Shown here: positions 34,902 to 44,060 of the stretch, one piece after another
Layout of the letters: each line of letters begins with the position of its first letter
Position numbering within the stretch: the stretch's first letter is position 1
Assembly: GCA_902761585.1 (NCBI GenBank)
Contig: CACWKX010000001.1
Span: forward strand, 102,148-166,147
Direction: 5' to 3'
Source: an uncultured Lachnospiraceae bacterium
GTDB lineage: Bacteria; Bacillota; Clostridia; Lachnospirales; Lachnospiraceae
DNA: 64,000 nt
Translations under genes and position numbers: made by a program
The notes under the pieces: generated by a model
Told to the model about the DNA's origin: nothing
What the model saw: the letters and a program-made list of their open reading frames with translations, nothing else
Database searches by the model: none

Positions 34902-36212
34902 TCACTCCGCTTCGCCGTTGCTCAGGCCGCCGTCACCGTCCTCATCCGGCATCTCGTCCTCAGATGGCATACCCTGTCCGAAAGAACGGTCGTCAGCTGC
35001 TTCAGAATCACCGTACATCGCATCGTTGTAAAGCGCCGCCGCGTCGGCAGAAGCCTCATCGTTGTAAAGATCGTCTGAATCCTCGCCGTAGGAGCCGTCA
35101 TCCTCCTCCGCGGCATAGTCTCCGTTCTCATCGTCATAGTACTCGTTCTGGAACTCCTCAAGCTCACCGGACTCGATTGCCTGCGTCTCAGACTTGATAT
35201 CGATCTTGAAGCCGGTCAGCCTTGCTGTCAGTCTTGCATTCTGGCCTTCCTTGCCGATTGCAAGAGAAAGCTGGTAATCCGGAACGACAACCTTCGCGGA
35301 ACGCTCGTCCTCGTCAACCAGAACTGTGACGACCTTCGCAGGGCTGAGGGCATTCTCAATAAAGTATGCCGGGTTTTCATCCCACGCGACGATATCGATC
35401 TTTTCTCCGCCAAGTTCGTCGACGACAGCGGCCACACGGCTTCCGTTCTGACCGACGCAGGCACCGACAGCATCCACGTTGTCGACATTGGACCAGACAG
35501 CCATCTTCGAGCGGGATCCTGCCTCGCGCGCAATCGCCTTGATCTCGACCGTTCCGTCCGCGACCTCTGCAACCTCCTCCTCGAAGAGTGCGCGCACAAA
35601 GTTCGGAGACTTTCTGGAAAGCACGATTCTCGGTCCCTTGGTTCCGTTCTCTACACGAACGATATAGACCTTGACCCGCTCATTTGGATAAAATGTCTCC
35701 CCGTGGATCATCTCACTTTCCGTCAGCATCGCATCGACCTTGCCTAGATTGATGATCACGTTGCGACCGACATAGCGCTGAACTTTTCCGGTGATGACCT
35801 TATTCTCCTTGTCAAAGTAATCCGCATACAGGCTCATGCGCTCAGCCTCGCGCACCTGCTGCATGATGACGTCCTTTGCGCTCTTGACCGCGATGCGGTT
35901 GAACCCGCGGGAATTGACTTCCTCCGGGACAATATCTCCAAGCTGGTACTTTCCATTCCGCATCTGCGCGTCGCCAAGAGAGATCTGTGTCAGTGGATCC
36001 TCGACATCTTCCACGACCGTCTTGTCAAGGTAGACACCGAGTGTACGTTTGACCGGGTCCATCCGGACAGAGACATTCGTCAGTCCCTGCCGTTTGAAGT
36101 TCTTCTCGCAGGCGATTGTCAGAGAAGATTTGATCGCATCCATCAGCACTTCCGCCTTGATGCCCTTTTCCTTCTCAAGTAACTGCAAGGAATCGAATAA
36201 TTCGTCGTTCAT
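34902..36212 (-). CDS. nusA: Transcription elongation/termination factor NusA with long acidic tail
   Basis: A 436-residue factor that binds RNA polymerase and RNA hairpins. It has the N-terminal polymerase-binding domain (MNDELFDSLQLLEKEKGI), an S1 domain (GKVQRYVGRNVIINLGKVDAML near 135) and two KH domains (VGACVGQNGSRVAAVVDELGGEKIDIV near 248 and LSLAIGKEGQNARLTARLTG near 320). Firmicutes NusA commonly ends soon after KH2; here about 87 Asp/Glu/Tyr/Gly-rich residues follow. Part of the operon rimP-nusA-rnpM-rplGA-infB. Confidence 0.96.
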   Translation of the reverse strand: MNDELFDSLQLLEKEKGIKAEVLMDAIKSSLTIACEKNFKRQGLTNVSVRMDPVKRTLGVYLDKTVVEDVEDPLTQISLGDAQMRNGKYQLGDIVPEEVNSRGFNRIAVKSAKDVIMQQVREAERMSLYADYFDKENKVITGKVQRYVGRNVIINLGKVDAMLTESEMIHGETFYPNERVKVYIVRVENGTKGPRIVLSRKSPNFVRALFEEEVAEVADGTVEIKAIAREAGSRSKMAVWSNVDNVDAVGACVGQNGSRVAAVVDELGGEKIDIVAWDENPAYFIENALSPAKVVTVLVDEDERSAKVVVPDYQLSLAIGKEGQNARLTARLTGFKIDIKSETQAIESGELEEFQNEYYDDENGDYAAEEDDGSYGEDSDDLYNDEASADAAALYNDAMYGDSEAADDRSFGQGMPSEDEMPDEDGDGGLSNGEAE

Positions 36213-36236
36213 AGTTTTTTCCCTTAACCTCCCGGA

Positions 36237-36713
36237 TTACCAGTCAAATGCTTCTCTGATCAGGGCAATATTCTCCCTGCTGAAAGTAACGTCCCGTTCA
36301 GAGGCTGTCCCCTGGTCCGTCAGCAGTGTAATCGTATGTGCATCCCAGTCTGAAAGGGTTCCCTCCCAGTTTTTCTCGTGCTCCTGCGGACGGAACAGTC
36401 TGATTTCGACGTCCTTCCCCTTGTTTCTCACAAAATCCTTTTCCTTTTTCAGCGGTCTGCCGAGTCCGGGAGAGGAAATCTCCAGGATATAGGGCTCTGC
36501 GATGAAATCCTCTCTGTCCAGCTCAGCCTCCAGTGACCGGCTTACACGCTCGCAGTCATCCACCGTCACTCCGCCAGACTTGTCGATGTAACCGCGCAGA
36601 TACCAGCTGCCGCCTTCCTTCACAAACTCTACATCGACCAGTTCATACCCTCCGGCCTCTGTAATCGGGAGAAGGAGCTGCTCCGTCTTTTCCTCATAAA
36701 CGGCCTTGTTCAT
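36237..36713 (-). CDS. rimP: Ribosome maturation factor RimP
   Basis: A 158-residue factor for 30S assembly. It shows YELVDVEFVKEGGSWYLRGYIDKSGGVTVDDCERVSR and YILEISSPGLGRPLKKEKDF, the family hallmarks. The ATG follows GAGGGGAAAC. It is the first gene of the nusA block and starts 20 bases after a strong hairpin. Confidence 0.95.
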   Translation of the reverse strand: MNKAVYEEKTEQLLLPITEAGGYELVDVEFVKEGGSWYLRGYIDKSGGVTVDDCERVSRSLEAELDREDFIAEPYILEISSPGLGRPLKKEKDFVRNKGKDVEIRLFRPQEHEKNWEGTLSDWDAHTITLLTDQGTASERDVTFSRENIALIREAFDW

Positions 36714-36726
36714 GTTTCCCCTCTAC

Positions 36727-36760
36727 ACGAAAGAAGAACGGGTTTTTTAACCCGTTCTTC
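36727..36760 (-). terminator. Strong hairpin: terminator of topoisomerase A gene or attenuator of the nusA operon
   Basis: GAAGAACGGGTT (36733-36744) and AACCCGTTCTTC (36749-36760) make a perfect 12-pair stem with a four-base loop; the minus-strand tail is TTCTTTCG. It lies only 20 bases upstream of the rimP start and downstream of two promoter-like sequences. Confidence 0.7.
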
Positions 36761-36786
36761 GTCGACAGTTATCTGATACTCTCTGT

Positions 36787-36815
36787 ACTCTACCACTACA
36801 AGATATAGATTTCAA
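36787..36815 (-). promoter_or_regulatory. Candidate promoter of the rimP-nusA operon
   Basis: -35 TTGAAA (36810-36815), 17-base spacer and -10 TAGAGT (36787-36792). An overlapping alternative is TTGATG (36825-36830) with TATATC (36802-36807), also 17 bases apart. Either would place the hairpin at 36733-36760 in the transcribed leader. Confidence 0.5.
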
Positions 36816-36848
36816 GTCATTTGACATCAATTTCGTGTAAAAACCGGC

Positions 36849-39089
36849 TTATTTACGGAGCTTTGTGCCCTTTGCGCCCCGCTGGGAGATCTTCAGACGG
36901 TTCAGAGCGACAGTTTTCTCCTCGATCACAGCCTCCGTCGGCGCCCCCTCCTCCAGATACCAGACATTCTCAACCCGGTCAGCCTCCCCGAGCTGAATGC
37001 CGCGCACACCGCGTGCATTTTTCTTCTGAAGCGGGATATCGTCCTCGTTCATCCGCAGAAGATACTGATTGGCCGTATGGAGCACCATCGTCGTCTGGAA
37101 ATGAGCAAGATGGACGGACAGAAGCCGGTCGCCTTCATCCAGCTTCGTTGCGGCAACCGTTCTCTTGGCAACGTCAAATTCCGAACCCTCCACCTGTTTG
37201 ACAAATCCTCCCTCCGTCACGAAGATCAACCGCATGTTGACAATGTCGGAAAGCGGAATCACATCGATGTAGAGCTCATCCTTCGAATCATAGTTGCAGA
37301 GATTGTCGATCGGTGTCCCCTTGTCGCGGAACTTGCCATGGGGAACATCCTCCACTCTGAGGATATGCTGCCGGCCGATGTCCGTGTAAATACAGAGTTT
37401 CGCATCACTCATCGTATGCAGGACGATCCGGTTCTCGGAATCCGCCGCTTCCCGGTTCTTCTCATATACAGACTCGTCCACCGTCCGGGCATACCCGAAG
37501 CGGTCCATCAGGAAGACGCACGGATAGGCCTCTGTCTTCTTCTCCTCGATCACAACCGCGCCGGCATTCGTGATGACCGTCCTGCGCGGGCGGGCGTAGG
37601 CTTTCTTGTAGGACAGAAGTTCCGAGATGATCACATTCGCCATGGAGTCATAGCTGTTCAGAATATCGGTGTACGCTGCGATATTCTTCAGCGTCTGGTC
37701 ATAGTCCGCCTGGAGCGAGTCCAGCTCGAGACCGATCAGTCGGTAGAGCTTCATCTCCAGGATCGCGTCCGCCTGCGTCTCCGTAAAATGCAGCTTCGAA
37801 GCCGCCTTCTGTGATTTTACCGTCTTGAAACGGATGCCCTCAGTTGTTCCCGTCACAAGGCAGTCCCTTGCCATCTTCCGGTCCTTTGAGCCGCGGAGGA
37901 TCTCGATAATCAGGTCAATCACATCGACCGCACGGATCAGCCCCTCCTGAACCTCCTTCTTTTTCTCCTCGCTTTTCAGAAGGCTGGTATATTTCCGCGT
38001 CGCAATATCGAACTGGAAATCGATGTGCGCCTCCAGAATCCGGCGGAGGGACAGCGTCTCAGGGCGTCCGTCCGCGACCGCAAGCATATTGACGCCGAAG
38101 GTATCCTCCAGCCGTGTCTTTTTATAGAGAAGCTTTTCAATGTAAGCCGGATCCGCTCCCTTGCGGAGATCCAGCACGATCCGGATGCCTTCCTTTGAGG
38201 ACTGGTTTGAAATATCGGCAATCTCGCTTCCAAGCCGGCTGTCGGCGAGCGCCGCGCAGTCATTGAGAAATTTTCCGATTCCCATCCCGATCATTGTGTA
38301 CGGGATCTGCGTCACAACGAGCCGCTGACGCTCGGTGCGCGGAATCTTTTCGACCTCGACCTTGCCGCGGATGCGGATCTTACCGGTTCCGGTCCTGTAG
38401 ATTTCGGCCAGCTCATCCTGATTGACGACAATGCCGCCCGTCGGGAAATCAGGTCCCTTCACGATGTCCATCAGCTGTTCATCCGAAAGGTTCTGATCCC
38501 GGATCAGAGCGATGGTCGCGTCGATGACCTCACCGAGATTGTGAGGCGGAATGCTTGTCGCCATGCCGACGGCGATGCCTTCCGACCCGTTCACGAGCAG
38601 ATTCGGAATCCGCGCAGGCAGCACGATGGGTTCCTTCTCCGTCTCATCGAAGTTCGGGACAAAGTCCACGACATTCCGGTCGAGATCTGAGAGAAAGACC
38701 TCCTGCGTCATTTTCTGGAGACGGGCTTCTGTATACCGCATGGCAGCGGCTCCGTCTCCTTCGATCGATCCAAAGTTGCCGTGTCCGTCCACCAGCGGCA
38801 GTCCCATCTTGAAGTCCTGTGCCATCACGACGAGTGCACCGTAGATGGATGAATCTCCGTGCGGATGGAATTTACCCATCGTATCCCCGACGATCCTCGC
38901 ACTCTTCCTGTAGGGCTTGTCGTACCGGGTCCCGAGTTCATACATGTCATACAGCGTCCGGCGCTGGACCGGCTTCAGCCCGTCCCGGACATCCGGAAGC
39001 GCCCTCGCCACGATGACGCTCATCGCGTAATCGATGTAGGACTTCTGCATAATCTCGCTGTATTCAGTCTGAATGATTTCCTGTGCCAT
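36849..39089 (-). CDS. Type IIA DNA topoisomerase subunit A (ParC/GyrA family)
   Basis: A 746-residue breakage-reunion subunit. It begins with the winged-helix region [21 protein letters not shown], has [15 protein letters not shown], the catalytic tyrosine in [10 protein letters not shown] near residue 115, [20 protein letters not shown], and a C-terminal beta-pinwheel (residues ~500-740). A canonical GyrA box (QRRGGKG) is absent; the closest match is SQRGAKGT near the end. Together with its location away from any dnaA-recF genes this favours a topoisomerase IV-like or second gyrase pair, but the assignment is not settled. It lies 69 bases after the B subunit. Confidence 0.88.
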   Translation of the reverse strand: MAQEIIQTEYSEIMQKSYIDYAMSVIVARALPDVRDGLKPVQRRTLYDMYELGTRYDKPYRKSARIVGDTMGKFHPHGDSSIYGALVVMAQDFKMGLPLVDGHGNFGSIEGDGAAAMRYTEARLQKMTQEVFLSDLDRNVVDFVPNFDETEKEPIVLPARIPNLLVNGSEGIAVGMATSIPPHNLGEVIDATIALIRDQNLSDEQLMDIVKGPDFPTGGIVVNQDELAEIYRTGTGKIRIRGKVEVEKIPRTERQRLVVTQIPYTMIGMGIGKFLNDCAALADSRLGSEIADISNQSSKEGIRIVLDLRKGADPAYIEKLLYKKTRLEDTFGVNMLAVADGRPETLSLRRILEAHIDFQFDIATRKYTSLLKSEEKKKEVQEGLIRAVDVIDLIIEILRGSKDRKMARDCLVTGTTEGIRFKTVKSQKAASKLHFTETQADAILEMKLYRLIGLELDSLQADYDQTLKNIAAYTDILNSYDSMANVIISELLSYKKAYARPRRTVITNAGAVVIEEKKTEAYPCVFLMDRFGYARTVDESVYEKNREAADSENRIVLHTMSDAKLCIYTDIGRQHILRVEDVPHGKFRDKGTPIDNLCNYDSKDELYIDVIPLSDIVNMRLIFVTEGGFVKQVEGSEFDVAKRTVAATKLDEGDRLLSVHLAHFQTTMVLHTANQYLLRMNEDDIPLQKKNARGVRGIQLGEADRVENVWYLEEGAPTEAVIEEKTVALNRLKISQRGAKGTKLRK

Positions 39090-39158
39090 CTGTTCTTCTG
39101 TTCCTTTTTAAGCGTTCTGACATCTGATCATCTGCTTTTCATGTGCATGCTGAAAGGC

Positions 39159-41078
39159 TTACACATCGAGCGCCGCGTCGCGGGCATGCTCATGGATGAA
39201 TTCCCGTCTCGGCGGAACGTCGTTTCCCATGAGGAGCGCGGTAATGTCGGAGGCACTCCGCCCGTCCTCAATCTCGACCCGCCGCATGGTGCGCGTCTCA
39301 GGGTTCAGCGTCGTCTCCCAGAGCTGTTCCGGATCCATCTCGCCAAGACCCTTGTAGCGCTGAAGCGTAAAGCCGGACTTATGATGTTTCCTGTAGCGCG
39401 CCAGCGCCTCATCATCGAAGAGGTATTCCTCCTTCCCCTTCTGCGGGATCACCTTGTACAGCGGAGGCATCGCGATATAGACATGTCCCTCGCCGATCAG
39501 ATCCGGCATGAACCGGTAGAACAGGGTCAGAAGAAGCGTACAGATATGCGCGCCGTCGACATCGGCATCCGCCATGATGATGATCTTGTCGTAACGCAGC
39601 TTTGTAATGTCAAAATCGTTCCCATAGCCTTCTGAGAACCCGCAGCCAAATGAGTTGATCATCGTCTTGATCTCTTCATTTGCCAGCACCTTGTCGATCG
39701 AGGCCTTCTCCACGTTCAGGATCTTGCCGCGAATCGGCAGGATCGCCTGGAAATTCCGGTCGCGGGCAGTCTTGGCCGAACCGCCGGCAGAATCTCCCTC
39801 AACGATGAAGATCTCACACTTTGAGGCGTCCCGGCTTTCGCAGTTTGCCAGTTTTCCGTTGGAATCGAAGGAATACTTCTGCTTCGTCAAAAGGTTTGTC
39901 TTTGCCTTTTCTTCGGTTTTCCGGATCTTTGCCGCCTTCTCCGCACAACCCAGCACTTCCCTGAGCGCGCTGAGATTCTTGTCGAAGTACCTTGAAAATT
40001 CATCTGCGGTAACCTTCGCAACAGCCCTGGCAGCATCGGCATTGTCGAGCTTTGTCTTCGTCTGTCCCTCGAAGCTCGGATCCGGATGGCGGATGGAAAT
40101 GACAGCCGTGCAGCCGTTCCGGATGTCTGCCCCGGTGAAGTTGGCATCCTTTTCCTTCAGAATTCCGAGTTCCCGCGCATAGGTGTTCATGACGGTGGTA
40201 AATGCCGTCTTGAATCCGGTCAGGTGGGTGCCGCCTTCTGAATTGAAGATGTTGTTGCAGAACCCCAGAATGTTCTCATGGAATTCGTTGATGTACTGGA
40301 GGGCAACCTCTACCTGGATTCCGTCGCTGATTCCCCTGACATAGATGGGCTTGCAGACGGCTTCCTTGTTCTTGTTCAGGTCCCGGATAAACCCCAGGAT
40401 TCCCTCCGGTTCATGGAAGGTCAGCTCCTCGTCCCGTCCGTCCCTTTGATCCCGGAACACAATGGTCAGCTCCGGATTCAGATACGTTGTCTCGTGGAGT
40501 CTGTTCTTGATCTCGGTTGCAGAAAACCTTGTGGTCTGTTCGAAGATCTCCGGATCCGGCAGGAAGGTAATGATGGTTCCCGTCTCCTTCGTCTTCCCGA
40601 TGACCGGGAGGAGACCTTTTTCAAGCTCCAGGTCCGGCTTTCCCTTCCGGTACCGGTCATGGAAAATCTTCCCTTCTCTCTTCACCTGGACATCCATCCA
40701 CTCCGAGAGGGCATTGACAACAGAGGAACCGACACCGTGAAGCCCGCCGGATGTCTTGTAGGCATCGCTGTCGAACTTGCCGCCGGCATGGAGCGTCGTG
40801 AAGACCACGCGCTCCGCCGAGACACCCTTCTGGTGCATGCCGACCGGAATCCCCCGTCCGTTATCGCCGACCGTACAGCTGCCATCGGCGTTCAGCGTCA
40901 CATCGATTCTGGTGCAGTACCCGGCCAGGTGCTCATCGACAGAGTTGTCGACAATCTCATAGACCAGATGATTCAGCCCGCGGCGGGAAGTACTGCCGAT
41001 ATACATGCCAGGTCTTCTCCGGACCGCCTCCAGTCCTTCGATGACCTGTATGGAACTTGCGTCGTAATTTTCTGTCAT
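39159..41078 (-). CDS. Type IIA DNA topoisomerase subunit B (ParE/GyrB family)
   Basis: A 639-residue ATPase subunit. It has the GHKL ATP site (EIVDNSVDEHLAG, GDNGRGIPVGMH, TSGGLHGVGSSVVNALS), the transducer domain, and the TOPRIM motifs EGDSAGGSAK near residue 430, MADADVDGAHI near 508. C-terminal KGLGEMDPEQLWETT is typical. It overlaps the upstream beta-helix gene (ATGA). Partner of the A subunit just downstream. Whether the pair is gyrase or topoisomerase IV is not resolved. Confidence 0.9.
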   Translation of the reverse strand: MTENYDASSIQVIEGLEAVRRRPGMYIGSTSRRGLNHLVYEIVDNSVDEHLAGYCTRIDVTLNADGSCTVGDNGRGIPVGMHQKGVSAERVVFTTLHAGGKFDSDAYKTSGGLHGVGSSVVNALSEWMDVQVKREGKIFHDRYRKGKPDLELEKGLLPVIGKTKETGTIITFLPDPEIFEQTTRFSATEIKNRLHETTYLNPELTIVFRDQRDGRDEELTFHEPEGILGFIRDLNKNKEAVCKPIYVRGISDGIQVEVALQYINEFHENILGFCNNIFNSEGGTHLTGFKTAFTTVMNTYARELGILKEKDANFTGADIRNGCTAVISIRHPDPSFEGQTKTKLDNADAARAVAKVTADEFSRYFDKNLSALREVLGCAEKAAKIRKTEEKAKTNLLTKQKYSFDSNGKLANCESRDASKCEIFIVEGDSAGGSAKTARDRNFQAILPIRGKILNVEKASIDKVLANEEIKTMINSFGCGFSEGYGNDFDITKLRYDKIIIMADADVDGAHICTLLLTLFYRFMPDLIGEGHVYIAMPPLYKVIPQKGKEEYLFDDEALARYRKHHKSGFTLQRYKGLGEMDPEQLWETTLNPETRTMRRVEIEDGRSASDITALLMGNDVPPRREFIHEHARDAALDV

Positions 41079-41752
41079 GCTTCAATCTTCCTGACGATCT
41101 TTCCGGCTGCCTTGTATATGCTGTGCGCCGGAATCACTCCTCTGACACTGTTCACCGGATAGATGTTCGTATATCTGCCGACCACAGTACCCGGATTCAA
41201 GACGGTGTTGCAGCCCACCTCGACATGATCTCCCAGAAGAGCTCCGATTTTGCGAAGTCCTGTCACATACTCATGCTCTCCATCCCGGATCACAATATTT
41301 TTGCGGTCTGCCTTGATATTGGAAGTGATTGCGCCGGCTCCCATATGCGCGTAGAAGCCGAGGACGGAGTCCCCTACATAGTTATAGTGCGGGACCTCCA
41401 CATGGTTGAACAGCACGACATTCTTCAGCTCAGTCGAATTGCCGATCGTCGCGTGCTCGCCGACGATCGCGCTGCCGCGGATGAAGGCACACTGGCGGAT
41501 CTCCGCATCTCTGCAGATGATCGCAGGTCCGTGAATATAGGCGCTGTCAAAGACAACGGCGCTCTTGTGGATCCAGACATCCTCTCCGTACTGCCTGTGT
41601 GTATACTCCTCCGGGTCAAGTGTTTTTCCAAGCTCGAGAATAAAATCCTTGATCTTCGGGAGAACCTCCCACGGATAAACTGCCCCCGCAAAAAGGTCCT
41701 TTGCAATGGTCTCATTGAGATCATAGAGTTCTTCAATCCTGCACGGTTCCAT
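41075..41752 (-). CDS. Left-handed beta-helix protein, UDP-GlcNAc pyrophosphorylase-like
   Basis: A 225-residue protein with a hexapeptide-repeat left-handed beta-helix resembling the C-terminal half of GlmU, but with no nucleotidyltransferase domain. Repeats run from VWIHKSAVVFDSAYIHGPAII to GCNTVLNPGTVVGRYTNIYPV. VPHYNYVGDSVLGFYAHMGAGAITSNIKAD resembles the GlmU acetyl-CoA-binding helix. The substrate is unknown. GGAGGATAAC precedes the ATG. It is packed between topB and the topoisomerase B gene with overlaps, so it is cotranscribed with them. Confidence 0.75.
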   Translation of the reverse strand: MEPCRIEELYDLNETIAKDLFAGAVYPWEVLPKIKDFILELGKTLDPEEYTHRQYGEDVWIHKSAVVFDSAYIHGPAIICRDAEIRQCAFIRGSAIVGEHATIGNSTELKNVVLFNHVEVPHYNYVGDSVLGFYAHMGAGAITSNIKADRKNIVIRDGEHEYVTGLRKIGALLGDHVEVGCNTVLNPGTVVGRYTNIYPVNSVRGVIPAHSIYKAAGKIVRKIEA

Positions 41753-41757
41753 ACTTG

Positions 41758-43956
41758 TTATCCTCCATCCTGATCAGATTTCCTGTTTGATTGGCCGGCT
41801 GCCTTCCCGGAAGCTTTGCCGGACGAGCCTTTTGCAGCCTTTGCCTTTGCTTTTCCGGAAGGCCTTCGTTTCCCGAAGCCGCCTGCATAGCCTGTGACCG
41901 TCCTTGCCTTGTAGAAAGCAGCCGCCTCATTATACATCGGAATCATCTGTGTTTCATTGTGAACACCTTTGACAAAGTTTGTCCACTTCGACACATACCC
42001 ATCCATCGTCTCTGTGTACTGCTCGGGGGTAACCTTCCCGTCGGCTACATAACCCAGCCCCTTTTCCCAGCTGGCAGTCAGCGCCGGATCAAGCAATGAC
42101 CGGATCGAGCAGCGGACCACGTCGTAGATCATCTCGCCGAGGAGCGTCGGCGTCAGAATCTGTGTCTTGCTGCTGAGCGCGATGTAGCGGTTGTTCACGA
42201 GTTTTTTCAGAATCTCAGCACGTGTCGCGCTTGTCCCGATGCCGGTTGAGCGGATCTGCTCGCGAAGCTCCTCATCCTCGATCAGCTGACCGGCATTTTC
42301 CATTGCGAGGATCATCGATCCCGAATTGTACCGCTTTGGCGGCGAGGTCTTTCCTTCCCGGATCTCATATTCTCTGACCGGAAGCTTCTCTCCCTTCCGG
42401 AGCTTCTCAAGGACTTCGCCAAGTGCCCGGTCTGCAGCTTCCTTGCCTGGGCCTTCCTTGTCTGAAGCTTCCTGGCTGGAAGCCTCCTTATCCTCTGCCT
42501 CTTCGTTCCCGGCGGCGGACGGATCTCCCTGAGCGTCTTTCTGTTTTTTCATGACGGCCAGATACCCCTCATCCTCCAGTACACGATAAGAGGAGAAGAA
42601 CTTCTCGCCCTCCGCATCCAGCGTCAGGGAGATCTTCCGGTATATGGCCGGCGGATAGAAGATCGAGAGAAAGCGGCGGACAATCGCGCAGTAGACGCCG
42701 TACTCTGTTCCCTTCAGACTCCTCAGCGCTCCGAGCCCCTGCCCGGTCGGAATCAGGGCATAGTGGTCGGTAATCTGCTTGTCATCGACATATTTTGTCT
42801 TTGCGATCGTCCTCCACTTTCCGTCATCCAGCGCCTTCTCTGCATATACAGCTGCCGGCTGAAAATTCAGAAGGCCCTTGATGTTGCGGTCAATTTCCTT
42901 TGAAATCGCGGTGGAGAGGACGCGTGCGTCGGTTCTTGGATAGGTGACGAGCTTCTTCTCATACAAGTCCTGAACATAGTTCAGCGTCTGATCCGGGCTG
43001 ATGTGGAACATCCGGCTGCAGTCATTCTGAAGCTCGGCCAGATTATACAGAAGCGGCGGATTCTTCTTCTCCGTCTTCTTCTCGCACTTGTCCACAGATG
43101 CCTGAAGGGGCAGGTTTTTCGAAAGATCCCGGACAAAGGCTTCCGCATCCTCCCGTTTTTTGAAGCCATTCTGTGCGTACAGAAGCGGGGAGTTTTCATA
43201 CCTGGATCCCTTGACAGCCCGCCATTCGGCGGAAAATGAGCATCCGTTCTTTTCAGTCAGAAGGAATATGCGGTAGAAGGGCGTTTCCCGAAAGGAGCGG
43301 ATCTCCCGCTCCCGCTTCACAACCATGCCGAGAACACAGGTCATCACCCGCCCGACAGAAACCACGCAGTATTTCTCACCAAGGTAGGAAGCCATCGAGC
43401 GGCCGTACCGCAGTGTCAGCGCGCGCGAAAAATTGATTCCCATCAGGTAATCTTCCTGTGCGCGCAGGTAAGCCGCCGACGCCAGACTGTCGTAGGCACT
43501 GAGCGGCTTTGCCTCATGAATTCCGCGCCGAATCTCCTCCTCCGTCTGCGAGTCGATCCAGACGCGGCGCTCATCCTTGCCCTTCACGTCTGCCATCTGA
43601 CGGACAAGCCGGTAGATGTACTCTCCCTCCCGGCCAGAGTCGGTGCAGACATAAATTCGCTCCACATCCGGCCGGTTGAGCAGTTTTTTGACGACAGCAA
43701 ACTGCTTTCTGGCAGAGCCGATGACTTCGTATTTGTATGTGCTCGGAATAAAAGGAAGGGTATCCAGACTCCACTTTTTATACTTCTGGTCGTAGACCTC
43801 CGGATAACTCATGGTGACCAGATGACCGAGGCACCAGGTCACGACAAGATGCTCGGATTCCTGGTATCCATCGCCTTTGGACATGGATTCTCCAAGCGTC
43901 GCGGCAAACTGCTGCGCGACGCTTGGCTTTTCAGCGATAAACAGATATTTTCCCAT
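41758..43956 (-). CDS. topB: DNA topoisomerase III
   Basis: A 732-residue type IA topoisomerase. The TOPRIM domain starts YLFIAEKPSVAQQFA and has CTDSGREGEYIYR near residue 105; the catalytic Tyr is in LVTYPRTDARVLS near 337; GIGTSATRAEILKKL near 570 is typical. Two unusual parts: a charged, repetitive insertion near residues 480-515 (NEEAEDKEASSQEASDKEG) and a Lys/Ala/Ser-rich basic tail (GKAKAKAAKGSSGKASG). No zinc-finger cysteines are seen at the C-terminus. GGAGGAG lies 12 bases before the ATG. Confidence 0.95.
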   Translation of the reverse strand: MGKYLFIAEKPSVAQQFAATLGESMSKGDGYQESEHLVVTWCLGHLVTMSYPEVYDQKYKKWSLDTLPFIPSTYKYEVIGSARKQFAVVKKLLNRPDVERIYVCTDSGREGEYIYRLVRQMADVKGKDERRVWIDSQTEEEIRRGIHEAKPLSAYDSLASAAYLRAQEDYLMGINFSRALTLRYGRSMASYLGEKYCVVSVGRVMTCVLGMVVKREREIRSFRETPFYRIFLLTEKNGCSFSAEWRAVKGSRYENSPLLYAQNGFKKREDAEAFVRDLSKNLPLQASVDKCEKKTEKKNPPLLYNLAELQNDCSRMFHISPDQTLNYVQDLYEKKLVTYPRTDARVLSTAISKEIDRNIKGLLNFQPAAVYAEKALDDGKWRTIAKTKYVDDKQITDHYALIPTGQGLGALRSLKGTEYGVYCAIVRRFLSIFYPPAIYRKISLTLDAEGEKFFSSYRVLEDEGYLAVMKKQKDAQGDPSAAGNEEAEDKEASSQEASDKEGPGKEAADRALGEVLEKLRKGEKLPVREYEIREGKTSPPKRYNSGSMILAMENAGQLIEDEELREQIRSTGIGTSATRAEILKKLVNNRYIALSSKTQILTPTLLGEMIYDVVRCSIRSLLDPALTASWEKGLGYVADGKVTPEQYTETMDGYVSKWTNFVKGVHNETQMIPMYNEAAAFYKARTVTGYAGGFGKRRPSGKAKAKAAKGSSGKASGKAAGQSNRKSDQDGG

Positions 43957-44060
43957 AGAATGACCGCACTCCTCCCACCGGCTCCTGCCGCGGGAGCGGC
44001 GCCGGGCAGGCCCTCAGGCCCCCGGCTTTCTGCGCTGGTTCTGAATACGTTGCCGGATCT

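Noticed and set aside
36849..41078. Assigning the topoisomerase pair firmly as gyrase or as topoisomerase IV
   Set aside because: A clear GyrA box is missing and the location is not next to dnaA-recF, but without the other pair of the genome and a phylogeny the names cannot be fixed.
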